Source of the DNA: Tangfeifania sp.
GTDB taxonomy: Bacteria > Bacteroidota > Bacteroidia > Bacteroidales > Prolixibacteraceae
DNA length: 10,045 bases
Assembly (NCBI GenBank): GCA_018400515.1
Contig: JAGYMR010000082.1
Coordinates: 1 to 10,045 of the forward strand
Direction: 5' to 3'
Shown piece after piece: positions 1-7,272 of the stretch (the first letter of the stretch is position 1; the number at the start of each line of letters is the position of its first letter). The notes under the pieces were generated by a model. That model ran no database searches. It saw only the letters and a program-made list of their open reading frames with translations, and was not told the origin of the DNA. Made by a program: the position numbers and the translations under genes.

Positions 1-1
1 T

Positions 2-1939
2 TTCCCCCGTTCCAGTTTTTCCTCCTTCTGGGAACTTGTTTTCAGAAAATTCAAAGAGTGGGTGATCGCTGTAAAGCTTGAGCGGAGTTACACGAAAGAA
101 GAGATCATCTTAATGTACCTGAATAAATACGACTTCCTGAACCTGGCAGTAGGAATAAAATCGGCGGCCAATGTCTATTTCAGTATCCCCCCCGATTCGT
201 TGCAGCTGCACCAGTCGGCCATGCTGGTCGGGATGGCCAAAAATTCCAGCCTCTACAATCCGGTCCGCCGTCCCGAACTTACAAAAACCCGGCGGAATGT
301 CGTCCTCAATCAGATGGAGAAATACGGTTACATCGATAAGACGACCAGGGATTCGGTAAAACAACTTCCCCTGGACTTAAGATACCAGAAAGTGGATTAC
401 AAAAGCGGACCAGCACCCCATTTCAGGGAGTATTTACGGCTTACACTCACGGCGGACAAACCCGAAAAAAGCGACTACGCCTCCTGGCAAATGCAGAAGT
501 TCAGGGAAGATTCGGCCGAATGGGCAACCAATCCGTTATACGGCTGGTGCAACAAAAATCTCAAACCCGACGGGAGCCGTTATGATCTTTATTCCGACGG
601 ACTGAAAATTTTCACCACCCTCGATTCGCGCATGCAGCGGTATGCAGTTGAATCGCTCAGGCACCACCTGAAAAACAACCTTCAGCCGGAATTCGACAGC
701 GGGATAAAATATTTAAACAATCCTCCCTTCGGCAATAATATGACCAATGAGCAGGTGGAAAACTTAATTGACCGGGAGATCAGGCAAAGTGAGCGGTTCC
801 GTGTTTTACGGGAGAAGGGGAAAAATTTCAGGGAAATCAAAAAAATATTTCAACAACCGGTAGAGACGACCCTCTTCTCGTGGGAGGGAGAGATTGACAC
901 CCTCATTTCACCCATTGATTCCATTAAATGGTACCTGCGTTACCTGCGGTCCTCCTTCATGGCCATGGAGACCGAATCCGGTAAAGTCAGAGCCTATGTG
1001 GGGGGGCCCGACTACAAACACTTCATGTACGACATGGTAAAAGAAGGGAAGCGCCAGGTAGGATCCACAGTGAAGCCTTTTCTTTACACGCTGGCCATGC
1101 AAAACGGGCTGACGCCGTGTACCAAGGTACCTTATGTGAGCCAGCAGTTTCAAATGCCCGACGGGACTATCTGGGAACCCAAAGATGCCGAACACGATGA
1201 AGAAAATGAAGGGAAGCTGGTAACCCTGAAATGGGGACTTGCCCAGTCACGCAATAAAATTTCGGCCTGGGTAATGAAACAGTTTACCCCCCAGGCCATG
1301 GCAAAGGTGATGAGGCGCATGGGAATATACAGCCCCATTGATCCTGTACCCTCCATGTTTTTGGGGACCTCCGATATTTCCCTTTACGAAATGGTGGGCG
1401 CTTTCAATACCTATGCTAACCAAGGGGTATTTGTAAAACCCTATTTTGTTACCCGGATTGAAGACCAGTACGGCAATGTCATCGCCAGTTTCCAGCCCGA
1501 AAGGAATGAAGCATTTGATGCTCAGACCGCCTACCTGATGATCAACCTGCTACAAGGTGTCGTAGATGGGGGAACCGGAATCCGCTTGCGAAATCGGGAA
1601 GGGTACGGCAAGTTTGAAATGCCCATTGCCGGAAAAACCGGAACTACCCAGAACCATGCCGACGGATGGTTCATGGGAATCACCCCAAAACTGACTGCCG
1701 GTGTATGGACCGGGGCCGACCTCCGGAGCATCCATTTCCGCACCATTTCATCCGGCCAGGGAGCCAACATGGCCCTCCCGATCTGGGGTTATTTCATGAA
1801 AAAAGTGCTTGCCGACGAATCGCTGGGCATTACGGAAGACATGAAATTCAAGAAACCGGCCAACTTCAATATTAACCTCGATTGCGACGGAAAAGATATT
1901 GAGGAAGCAACTCCGGCCGATTACAATGACTTTTTCTAA
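2..1939 (+). CDS. Class A penicillin-binding protein (PBP1A-like), 5' end outside window
   Basis: Bifunctional murein synthase: an N-terminal GT51 glycosyltransferase polymerises lipid II and a C-terminal transpeptidase cross-links the strands, anchored in the inner membrane and acting in the periplasm. The frame is open back to base 2, with residues typical of the GT51 domain before the first GTG (62), so that GTG is not the start; the membrane anchor and the catalytic GT51 Glu are off the left edge. Of 645 visible residues, about 1-110 are the end of GT51 (KLERSYTKEEIILMYLN, then GIKSAANVYFS and SSLYNP). Transpeptidase motifs are all present: STVK with the acyl-Ser at visible residue 355 (codon 1064), SRN at 416 and KTGTT at 545. 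The C-terminal tail after the transpeptidase is short. It converges on the M3 peptidase gene, 18 bp away. The family call is secure; the exact paralogue (PBP1A versus 1B/1C) is inferred from the motif wording. Confidence 0.95.
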   Translation, partial: FPRSSFSSFWELVFRKFKEWVIAVKLERSYTKEEIILMYLNKYDFLNLAVGIKSAANVYFSIPPDSLQLHQSAMLVGMAKNSSLYNPVRRPELTKTRRNVVLNQMEKYGYIDKTTRDSVKQLPLDLRYQKVDYKSGPAPHFREYLRLTLTADKPEKSDYASWQMQKFREDSAEWATNPLYGWCNKNLKPDGSRYDLYSDGLKIFTTLDSRMQRYAVESLRHHLKNNLQPEFDSGIKYLNNPPFGNNMTNEQVENLIDREIRQSERFRVLREKGKNFREIKKIFQQPVETTLFSWEGEIDTLISPIDSIKWYLRYLRSSFMAMETESGKVRAYVGGPDYKHFMYDMVKEGKRQVGSTVKPFLYTLAMQNGLTPCTKVPYVSQQFQMPDGTIWEPKDAEHDEENEGKLVTLKWGLAQSRNKISAWVMKQFTPQAMAKVMRRMGIYSPIDPVPSMFLGTSDISLYEMVGAFNTYANQGVFVKPYFVTRIEDQYGNVIASFQPERNEAFDAQTAYLMINLLQGVVDGGTGIRLRNREGYGKFEMPIAGKTGTTQNHADGWFMGITPKLTAGVWTGADLRSIHFRTISSGQGANMALPIWGYFMKKVLADESLGITEDMKFKKPANFNINLDCDGKDIEEATPADYNDFF

Positions 1940-1950
1940 AGCGGAAAACG

Positions 1951-1971
1951 GCGGTATTTATTTTAAACCGC
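1951..1971. terminator. Weak inverted repeat between convergent gene ends
   Basis: GCGGT (1951-1955) and ACCGC (1967-1971) form a 5-bp stem with an 11-base AT-rich loop, overlapping the last codons of the M3 peptidase gene. On the minus strand it is followed two bases later by TTTT, so it could end the peptidase transcript. There is no T-tract on the plus-strand side. The stem is short and this is only a candidate. Confidence 0.25.
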
Positions 1972-4108
1972 TTCTGATCAGCAAAGCTTCGATGGAGGGC
2001 TCCTTTCCACGGAACCGCTTGTACAAAACCAGCGGATGCTCCGTCCCCCCCCTTTCCAGGATATTTTTCCGGAAGGAGGCAGCAACTGCCGTATTGAACA
2101 ACCCTTTTTCCCGGAACAGGGCAAAGGCATCGGCATCGAGCACCTCCGCCCATTTATACCCATAATATCCGGCGGCATATCCCCCGGCAAAAAGGTGCCC
2201 GAACTGGGTGCTCATACAAACCTCCTCAATTTCCGGGAAGAGACGGGTCTTCTTCCAGGCCTGCTCTTCAAAACGCTTCACGTCTCCCTGAAACGGTTTT
2301 TCCAATGTATGCCATGCCATATCAAGGTACCCAAAGCTCAGCTGACGAACGGACTGATAACCGGCGAGAAAATTCCGGGAATCTTTCAGCTTTTCCACCA
2401 AGGCCTGCGGGATCTCTTTCCCGGTTTCATAATGGCGGGCAAAGCAGTCAAGAAACTCCTTTTCGACGCCCCAGTTCTCCATGATCTGTGAGGGAAGTTC
2501 AACAAAGTCGCGGAAAACATTGGTTCCGGCCAAGCCGGGATAGGTGGCATCGGACAACATGCCGTGCAGGGCATGTCCAAACTCATGCATGAAGGTTTCC
2601 ACTTCCCGGAACGTAAGCAGGGCAGGTTTCGTTCCGGCCGGACGGGAGAAATTCATAACAATGGCAATATGAGGCCGGGAATCTTTTCCGTTTTCTTTCC
2701 ACTGCCCTTTAAAGTCGTTCATCCAGGCACCTCCCTGCTTCCCGGGGCGGGGATGAAAATCAGTGTATAAAACCCCCAGAAATTTCCCGTCGCTGTCCCA
2801 CACTTCGTAGGGCAGGACCTCTTCATGGTAAACCGGGATCGCGTTACCGGGAGTGAAAGAAATTCCAAAAAGCCGGGTTGCCAGGCCAAACACCCCGTCA
2901 ATGACCTTGTTCAATTCAAAATAGGGCTTGACCATTTCGTCGTCCAGTTTAAAGGTGCGGATCTTCAGTTTTTCACTAAAATAGCTCCAGTCCCAGGGCA
3001 TGATCTGCCCCTCGAACCCGGTTTCCCGGGCAAAGGCTTCGACTTCTGCTTTCTCTTTTTGAGCTACTCCGAAAGAGGCATCAAAAAGATCATCGAGCAG
3101 GCGGTAAACCTCCTTGTTGTTCATAGCCATCCGCCGCTCGAGCACATAGGCGGCATAATTTTTATAGCCAAGCAAGCGGGCCAGTTGCAGCCGCAGGTTG
3201 ACAATTTTTCTGACAATTTCCCGGTTATCCAGCTGATCGCCTTTAAATCCTTTGGACATATAAGCCATGTACAGCTCTTCCCGCAGCTCCCGGTCATCGG
3301 AATACTTCATTACAGGAAGGTAACCGGGCATGGTAATATCGAAAACCCATCCTGTTTTTCCTTTGCTTTTTGCTTTTTCGGCAGCCGCCTCCACAGCGCT
3401 TTCCGGCAACCCAGACAGACGCCCCTTTTCGGTAATGTGCTTCTCATATTTATTGGTCTCCTTCAGCACATGCTCATCAAACTTCAGGGTGAGTTTTGAC
3501 AATTCGGTGGTTATTTCCCGGAATTTCTCCTTCTCCTCCGGGCGAAGGTTTGCTCCCTGCCGGACAAAATCCAGGTAGGTATGCTCAAGGAGCGTTTGTT
3601 GTTCAGGAGTAAGGTCCTGTTGCTCTTTTCGTGCATATACCCCTTGTATCCGGTCAAAAAGCCCCGGGTTCAGGGTAATGTCGTTTTCAAACCGGGTCAG
3701 CAAAGGGGAAACCTCCTGAGCCACTTGTTGAAGTTCATCCGAAGCTTCGGCATGGAGAAGATTAAAAAAGATTCCCTCGGTCCGCCGGAGCAACCGGGCG
3801 CACCGCCCGAGCGCTTCAATGGTGTTTTCAAAAGTAGGGGGAGCCGGATTTTCAGCAATTTCGCTGATCTCATTTTCTCCCTGCCGGATAGCCTCCTTAA
3901 ATGCCGGTAAAAAATGGGGGGTCCGGATTTCAGAAAAAGGCGCTGTTTCATGGGGCGTATGAAACGCTCCCAGCAGCGGATTTCCCTTTTTTCCACCCCC
4001 TGGTTCCTGTTTTTTCTCACTTCCCCTGCTTGAAGCTGCAGGGCTTTTGTCCTGGTTGTTATTTCCGGTTTCCTGCGGAAACTCTTCAGGTATATTTTTT
4101 TGTGCCAA
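1958..4108 (-). CDS. M3 family zinc metallopeptidase (Dcp / oligopeptidase A-like)
   Basis: Thimet-oligopeptidase-family enzyme that degrades short peptides. The catalytic motif HEFGH has zinc ligands His508 and His512 with Glu509 as base, and the third ligand Glu537 lies in FVELPSQ. The 25-residue spacing from His512 to Glu537 is that of E. coli Dcp. The substrate-binding segment near the C-terminus (FAGGYAAGYYGYKWAE) is also typical. The 716-aa length is normal once a leading 42-residue extension is set aside. That extension is rich in Gln, Asn, Ser, Lys and Gly, has no hydrophobic stretch and so no signal peptide; the conserved domain begins at NPLLGAF. The start at 4108 is TTG: the in-frame stop TAA lies eight codons upstream with no ATG or GTG between, and no ATG, GTG or TTG follows before the conserved domain. 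It lies 103 bp downstream of ispG on the same strand. Dcp and OpdA cannot be separated by eye, and the start codon is uncertain. Confidence 0.92.
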   Translation of the reverse strand: MAQKNIPEEFPQETGNNNQDKSPAASSRGSEKKQEPGGGKKGNPLLGAFHTPHETAPFSEIRTPHFLPAFKEAIRQGENEISEIAENPAPPTFENTIEALGRCARLLRRTEGIFFNLLHAEASDELQQVAQEVSPLLTRFENDITLNPGLFDRIQGVYARKEQQDLTPEQQTLLEHTYLDFVRQGANLRPEEKEKFREITTELSKLTLKFDEHVLKETNKYEKHITEKGRLSGLPESAVEAAAEKAKSKGKTGWVFDITMPGYLPVMKYSDDRELREELYMAYMSKGFKGDQLDNREIVRKIVNLRLQLARLLGYKNYAAYVLERRMAMNNKEVYRLLDDLFDASFGVAQKEKAEVEAFARETGFEGQIMPWDWSYFSEKLKIRTFKLDDEMVKPYFELNKVIDGVFGLATRLFGISFTPGNAIPVYHEEVLPYEVWDSDGKFLGVLYTDFHPRPGKQGGAWMNDFKGQWKENGKDSRPHIAIVMNFSRPAGTKPALLTFREVETFMHEFGHALHGMLSDATYPGLAGTNVFRDFVELPSQIMENWGVEKEFLDCFARHYETGKEIPQALVEKLKDSRNFLAGYQSVRQLSFGYLDMAWHTLEKPFQGDVKRFEEQAWKKTRLFPEIEEVCMSTQFGHLFAGGYAAGYYGYKWAEVLDADAFALFREKGLFNTAVAASFRKNILERGGTEHPLVLYKRFRGKEPSIEALLIRSGLK

Positions 4109-4153
4109 AATATGCTTCTTTGGTATTCTTTACTTTTTGAGGTATTTAGGAAT

Positions 4154-4178
4154 AAAAACTCCGTCGGTATCCCCGGAC
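4154..4178 (-). terminator. Possible weak terminator between ispG and the M3 peptidase gene
   Basis: On the minus strand GTCCGG (4178-4173), loop GGATA and CCGAC (4167-4163) form a five-pair stem with one bulged C. Four bases later comes TTTTT (4158-4154). It would reduce read-through from ispG. The stem is short and the T-run is not directly adjacent, so confidence is low. I found no full TAnnTTTG promoter between it and the peptidase start; the closest string is TATTTTG, one base short and overlapping the TTG start. Confidence 0.3.
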
Positions 4179-4211
4179 AGTAAGGTGGGGAGCCCAATGA
4201 AGCCAGAAACC

Positions 4212-6065
4212 CTATTCTTCGGGATCTTTCCAGTCGCCGTTTTCACGGATCAGCAATTCCAGCTCTTCCACCGCATCTTCATAGGGGATATGCCGCTTAA
4301 CCGGCCGTAACCCCTTGTAAAGGGTCACTTTATTGACACCCGCGCCAACAAAACCGTAATCAACATCCCCCATTTCACCGGGGCCGTTGACAACGCATCC
4401 CATTATTCCGATTTTTAAATGATCGAGATGCTTAAAGTGCTCCTTCACTTTCAGGGTGGTTGCTTGCAGGTCAAACAAGGTACGGCCGCAACCCGGACAG
4501 GAGATGAATTCGGTTTTTGTCAGCCGCATCCGGCTGGCTTGCAGAATGCCAAAACTAAGGTCTTTCAGTTCGGTGAATGTAATACTGTCGTTCGAGATAC
4601 ACAAACCGTCGCCATAGCCATCGATCAGCAAACCGCCCAGGTCGGACGAAGCTTTGATCTGCAAATCTTCCAGGTTGCTCTCATTATATCTCCTGTAAAG
4701 GATCACCGGCACTTTCCAGATATGCGATTCGAGCGACATAAAAAAGGCACGGAGTTCGGCCATGGGGTTTTTATTATAACTTTCCAGGATGAGCACAGTC
4801 TTCCGGGTCTGCTTCAATTTCATCATAATCTCGGGGTTCTTTTCCATAAAACGGTCAAACTCCATTTTATTGGTCCGGATAAATTTGATGCGTCCCCACC
4901 GGATATTTTCAAAAAGGTACTCCTCCAGTGAAATGACAGGATAGCTTTCCCCGTTGATATCCAAAATTTTGTTGCCCGAAAGGAAATAATCCGGAACCAG
5001 TTTCCCGCGCACCGGGATCATTTCGTTCAGGGAGCGATCGCCCAGATCAGCGACAACCACAGGCAGTTCCTCCCCGCCCATGTTCAGGACAGGGCGCGTT
5101 GAACGCCGCTCATATTCAAAGGGATTTGTCTGGGCAAACAGCGGGGCAGTAATGGGTTCATGATTCTGGTAGGAATTAAAGTGATGAACCAGTTTTTGCG
5201 CCACCGGGATCTCTTTCACCGGGTCTTCCGTTAAGGAAACACGAACGGTATCCCCAATACCATCGGAAAGCAGTGCTCCAATCCCCACCGCCGATTTTAT
5301 ACGTCCGTCTTCCCCTTCACCGGCCTCGGTAACTCCCAGATGAATAGGGTATTTCAAATCTTCGAGCCGCATTTTATAATTGAGCAGCCGTACCGTATAG
5401 ACCATCATCCGGGTGTTGCTCGACTTGATGGACACCACCACATGGTCAAAACCAACGCTCCGGCAAATGCGAAGATACTCCAGAACCGATTCTGCCATTC
5501 CGGTGGGGGTATCCCCAAAACGGCTCATTACCCGGTCGGAAAGGGAACCGTGATTAGCGCCAATACGCAGGGCTGTATGGGTCTTCTTCATAAACTGCAA
5601 AAAAGGAATGAACTGCTTTTCAATTTTCTGCAATTCATCTTTATACTCTTCGTCACTGAAGATTTTATTTTTAAAATTGGCCCTTTTATCGTAAAAATTG
5701 CCTGGATTAATCCGCACTTTATCCACATGCTCCGCAGCAATTTCCGCCAGTTTCGGATTAAAATGAATATCGGCAATCAGCGGGATGGAAAGCCCCTGCG
5801 CTTTCATTCCGCTAACAATATGCTTCAGGTTTTTGGCATCATTAACCCCCTTTACGGTCACGCGTACATAATCGGCCCCCGCTGCAGCAATTGATTTGAT
5901 TTGCTCCAGCGTTGCTTCAGTGTCCTTTGTACTGGTATCGGTCATGGTTTGGATGCGGACGGGATTGATTCCCCCCAGCGGGACACCACCGACATCCACT
6001 TCCCACGTATTTTGTCGTTGATACCGGGTCAGATCTGTAATATAATTAAAATGACGATCTTTCAT
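4212..6065 (-). CDS. ispG: 4-hydroxy-3-methylbut-2-enyl diphosphate synthase (flavodoxin/ferredoxin), long form
   Basis: IspG (GcpE) reductively opens 2-C-methyl-D-erythritol 2,4-cyclodiphosphate to HMBPP, the penultimate step of the MEP isoprenoid pathway, using a [4Fe-4S] cluster in the cytoplasm. The N-terminal TIM-barrel half begins near GGINPVRIQTMTDTSTKDTE and includes ADIHFNPKLA and VRINPGN. The C-terminal cluster domain has Cys523 and Cys526 in CPGC, Cys557 in MGCVVNGPGE, and Glu564 as fourth ligand; spacings match E. coli C270/C273/C305/E312. At 617 aa it is much longer than the E. coli enzyme (about 370 aa). The extra sequence sits between barrel and cluster domain (roughly residues 270-500), as in the three-domain IspGs of Bacteroidota, Chlamydiae and plants. 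The start is ATG at 6065. It is the first gene of a minus-strand unit that may include the M3 peptidase, and is preceded by a long leader. Confidence 0.97.
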   Translation of the reverse strand: MKDRHFNYITDLTRYQRQNTWEVDVGGVPLGGINPVRIQTMTDTSTKDTEATLEQIKSIAAAGADYVRVTVKGVNDAKNLKHIVSGMKAQGLSIPLIADIHFNPKLAEIAAEHVDKVRINPGNFYDKRANFKNKIFSDEEYKDELQKIEKQFIPFLQFMKKTHTALRIGANHGSLSDRVMSRFGDTPTGMAESVLEYLRICRSVGFDHVVVSIKSSNTRMMVYTVRLLNYKMRLEDLKYPIHLGVTEAGEGEDGRIKSAVGIGALLSDGIGDTVRVSLTEDPVKEIPVAQKLVHHFNSYQNHEPITAPLFAQTNPFEYERRSTRPVLNMGGEELPVVVADLGDRSLNEMIPVRGKLVPDYFLSGNKILDINGESYPVISLEEYLFENIRWGRIKFIRTNKMEFDRFMEKNPEIMMKLKQTRKTVLILESYNKNPMAELRAFFMSLESHIWKVPVILYRRYNESNLEDLQIKASSDLGGLLIDGYGDGLCISNDSITFTELKDLSFGILQASRMRLTKTEFISCPGCGRTLFDLQATTLKVKEHFKHLDHLKIGIMGCVVNGPGEMGDVDYGFVGAGVNKVTLYKGLRPVKRHIPYEDAVEELELLIRENGDWKDPEE

Positions 6066-6296
6066 TCGTACGTATTTTCAATTATTAGCGTTAACTCATA
6101 AAATCCACATGGAAGATGTTCTTGCTGCGGGCTGATAGCATTTGCCATGACCGTTTCATTGAAAAAAATTTTTAACGGTCACATTCTGGAGCGAAAAAAA
6201 CCCCCTTCCGGCAAAACGCACCCGGAAAATTTTCATGCTTCTGTTTAAATCTAATACTGTTACAATGCTTGTTTTATTAATTTTATCTGCTAAGCT
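6066..6296 (-). promoter_or_regulatory. Long 5' leader of ispG with two inverted repeats
   Basis: If the promoter at 6302-6310 is used, ispG has an untranslated leader of about 230 nt. Two perfect inverted repeats lie in it. In transcript order the first is TTCCGG/CCGGAA (6227-6222 with 6211-6206, 10-nt loop), followed by GGGGG and then TTTTTTT (6200-6194). The second is TGACCGTT/AACGGTCA (6181-6174 with 6155-6148), 8 bp around an 18-nt AT-rich loop. The remainder of this 300-base divergent region shows no gene I can support. I do not recognise a known riboswitch here; an attenuator-like role or a protein-binding dyad are both possible. Confidence 0.4.
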
Positions 6297-6301
6297 GATG
6301 T

Positions 6302-6310
6302 GCAAAGTTA
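6302..6310 (-). promoter_or_regulatory. Bacteroidota-type -7 element for ispG
   Basis: On the minus strand the sequence TAACTTTGC is an exact match to the TAnnTTTGY -7 element of the Bacteroidota primary sigma factor. A -33 TTG at the usual 17-23 base spacing is not seen: the nearest are 12 and 27 bases upstream. No comparable element lies closer to ispG. It is back to back with the gldA promoter. Confidence 0.5.
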
Positions 6311-6314
6311 CGTG

Positions 6315-6350
6315 ATTGCTTCCAAATTAAAAAGATTCAATTATTTTTGT
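6315..6350 (+). promoter_or_regulatory. Bacteroidota-type promoter for gldA operon
   Basis: ATTG (6315-6318) serves as -33 element and TATTTTTGT (6342-6350) exactly matches TAnnTTTGY, with a 23-base spacer at the upper end of the normal range. Transcription would begin around 6355-6358, leaving only about ten bases before the ATG at 6366. An A-rich stretch precedes the start, as is common in this phylum, where Shine-Dalgarno pairing is weak. Confidence 0.6.
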
Positions 6351-6365
6351 TTACAATAAAAAGGC

Positions 6366-7271
6366 ATGACCATAGCAATCAGAAATATAACCAAATTTTT
6401 CGGAAAGCAAAAAGCCCTTGACAACGTGCAATTTTCGGTAGAGAAGGGAGAATTATTGGGTTTTCTGGGTCCCAACGGTGCCGGAAAGTCCACATTAATG
6501 AAGGTCATTACGGGATTTTTGCCGGCCGATGCAGGCGAAGTGTGGATTGATGATACCAAAATTACAGCGGATAACATCGAAATTCGAAAAAATATCGGTT
6601 ATCTGCCCGAAAACAATCCCCTTTACCCCGACCTGTTTATTAGAGAATACCTTGAACTGGCTGCAGGCTTTTACCGGTTACCCCGGAAAAAACAGCGGGT
6701 GGATCAAATGGTTGATCTTGTCAGGCTGGGAGATGAACAGCATAAAAAGATCGGGGCTTTGTCGAAGGGTTACCGCCAGCGGGTTGGGCTTGCCCAGGCC
6801 CTCATTCACGACCCGGACATCCTGATTCTGGATGAACCTACCACCGGTCTTGACCCCAATCAATTGGGAGAGATCCGTGAATTAATAAAAAAAACCGGCA
6901 GGGAAAAAACAGTCATCCTCTCCTCCCATATCATGCAGGAGGTGGAAGCGGTCTGTAACCGGGTGGTAATCATTAACAAAGGAAAAGTGGCTGCCGATGG
7001 CAGCATCGCCGAAATAAAAAACGGGCTGCTTCAAAACAGCCAGGTTGTGCTGGCAGGTTTTCGGGAGAAAATTCCGCAGGAAGCATTGCTCGCGCTGAGA
7101 GGGGTTACCAATGCATTCCCGGCCGGAGGGGAGTGGATCGTTGAGTCGGACGGACAGTCGGATATCCGCCCGGAAATTTTCCGCTTTGCGGTAAAGAAGG
7201 GACTTACACTTCTGACCCTGCAGGAAAAACAGCAAAACCTCGAAAGCATTTTTCAACAATTAACCCGGTAA
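6366..7271 (+). CDS. gldA: GldA-type ABC transporter ATP-binding protein
   Basis: Cytoplasmic ATPase subunit of an ABC transporter. In gliding Bacteroidota, GldA pairs with membrane proteins GldF and GldG; orthologues also occur in non-gliding members, where the role is unclear. The nucleotide-binding domain is complete: Walker A GPNGAGKST with Lys41, a Glu82 at the Q-loop position in YLPENNPLY, signature LSKGYRQR at 132-139, Walker B ILILDEPTTGLDP with catalytic Glu157, and H-loop His188. After residue about 215 comes a C-terminal domain of about 85 residues, as in other GldA-like ATPases; the total of 301 aa fits. No permease gene is adjacent: the next gene, one base after the stop, is a glycosyltransferase. 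The ABC ATPase call is certain. The gldA assignment rests on GYLPENNPLY-type motifs and length, and a different DrrA/CcmA-like exporter subunit is the alternative. Confidence 0.9.
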   Translation: MTIAIRNITKFFGKQKALDNVQFSVEKGELLGFLGPNGAGKSTLMKVITGFLPADAGEVWIDDTKITADNIEIRKNIGYLPENNPLYPDLFIREYLELAAGFYRLPRKKQRVDQMVDLVRLGDEQHKKIGALSKGYRQRVGLAQALIHDPDILILDEPTTGLDPNQLGEIRELIKKTGREKTVILSSHIMQEVEAVCNRVVIINKGKVAADGSIAEIKNGLLQNSQVVLAGFREKIPQEALLALRGVTNAFPAGGEWIVESDGQSDIRPEIFRFAVKKGLTLLTLQEKQQNLESIFQQLTR

Positions 7272-7272
7272 T

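Noticed and set aside
62..64. GTG as the start of the penicillin-binding protein
   Set aside because: Twenty more in-frame codons upstream encode sequence typical of the GT51 domain, so the gene simply runs in from the left edge.
2825..3499. 224-codon frame antisense to the M3 peptidase
   Set aside because: It lies wholly inside a conserved gene, with no family resemblance or promoter.
3697..4197. 166-codon minus-strand frame overlapping the start of the M3 peptidase
   Set aside because: It overlaps the peptidase in another frame. Its sequence resembles no signal peptide or known N-terminus, though it would matter if the A7 run at 4092-4098 were miscounted.
5340..5894. 184-codon frame antisense to ispG, with a similar one at 4419-4931
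   Set aside because: Both are shadows of the conserved IspG coding sequence.
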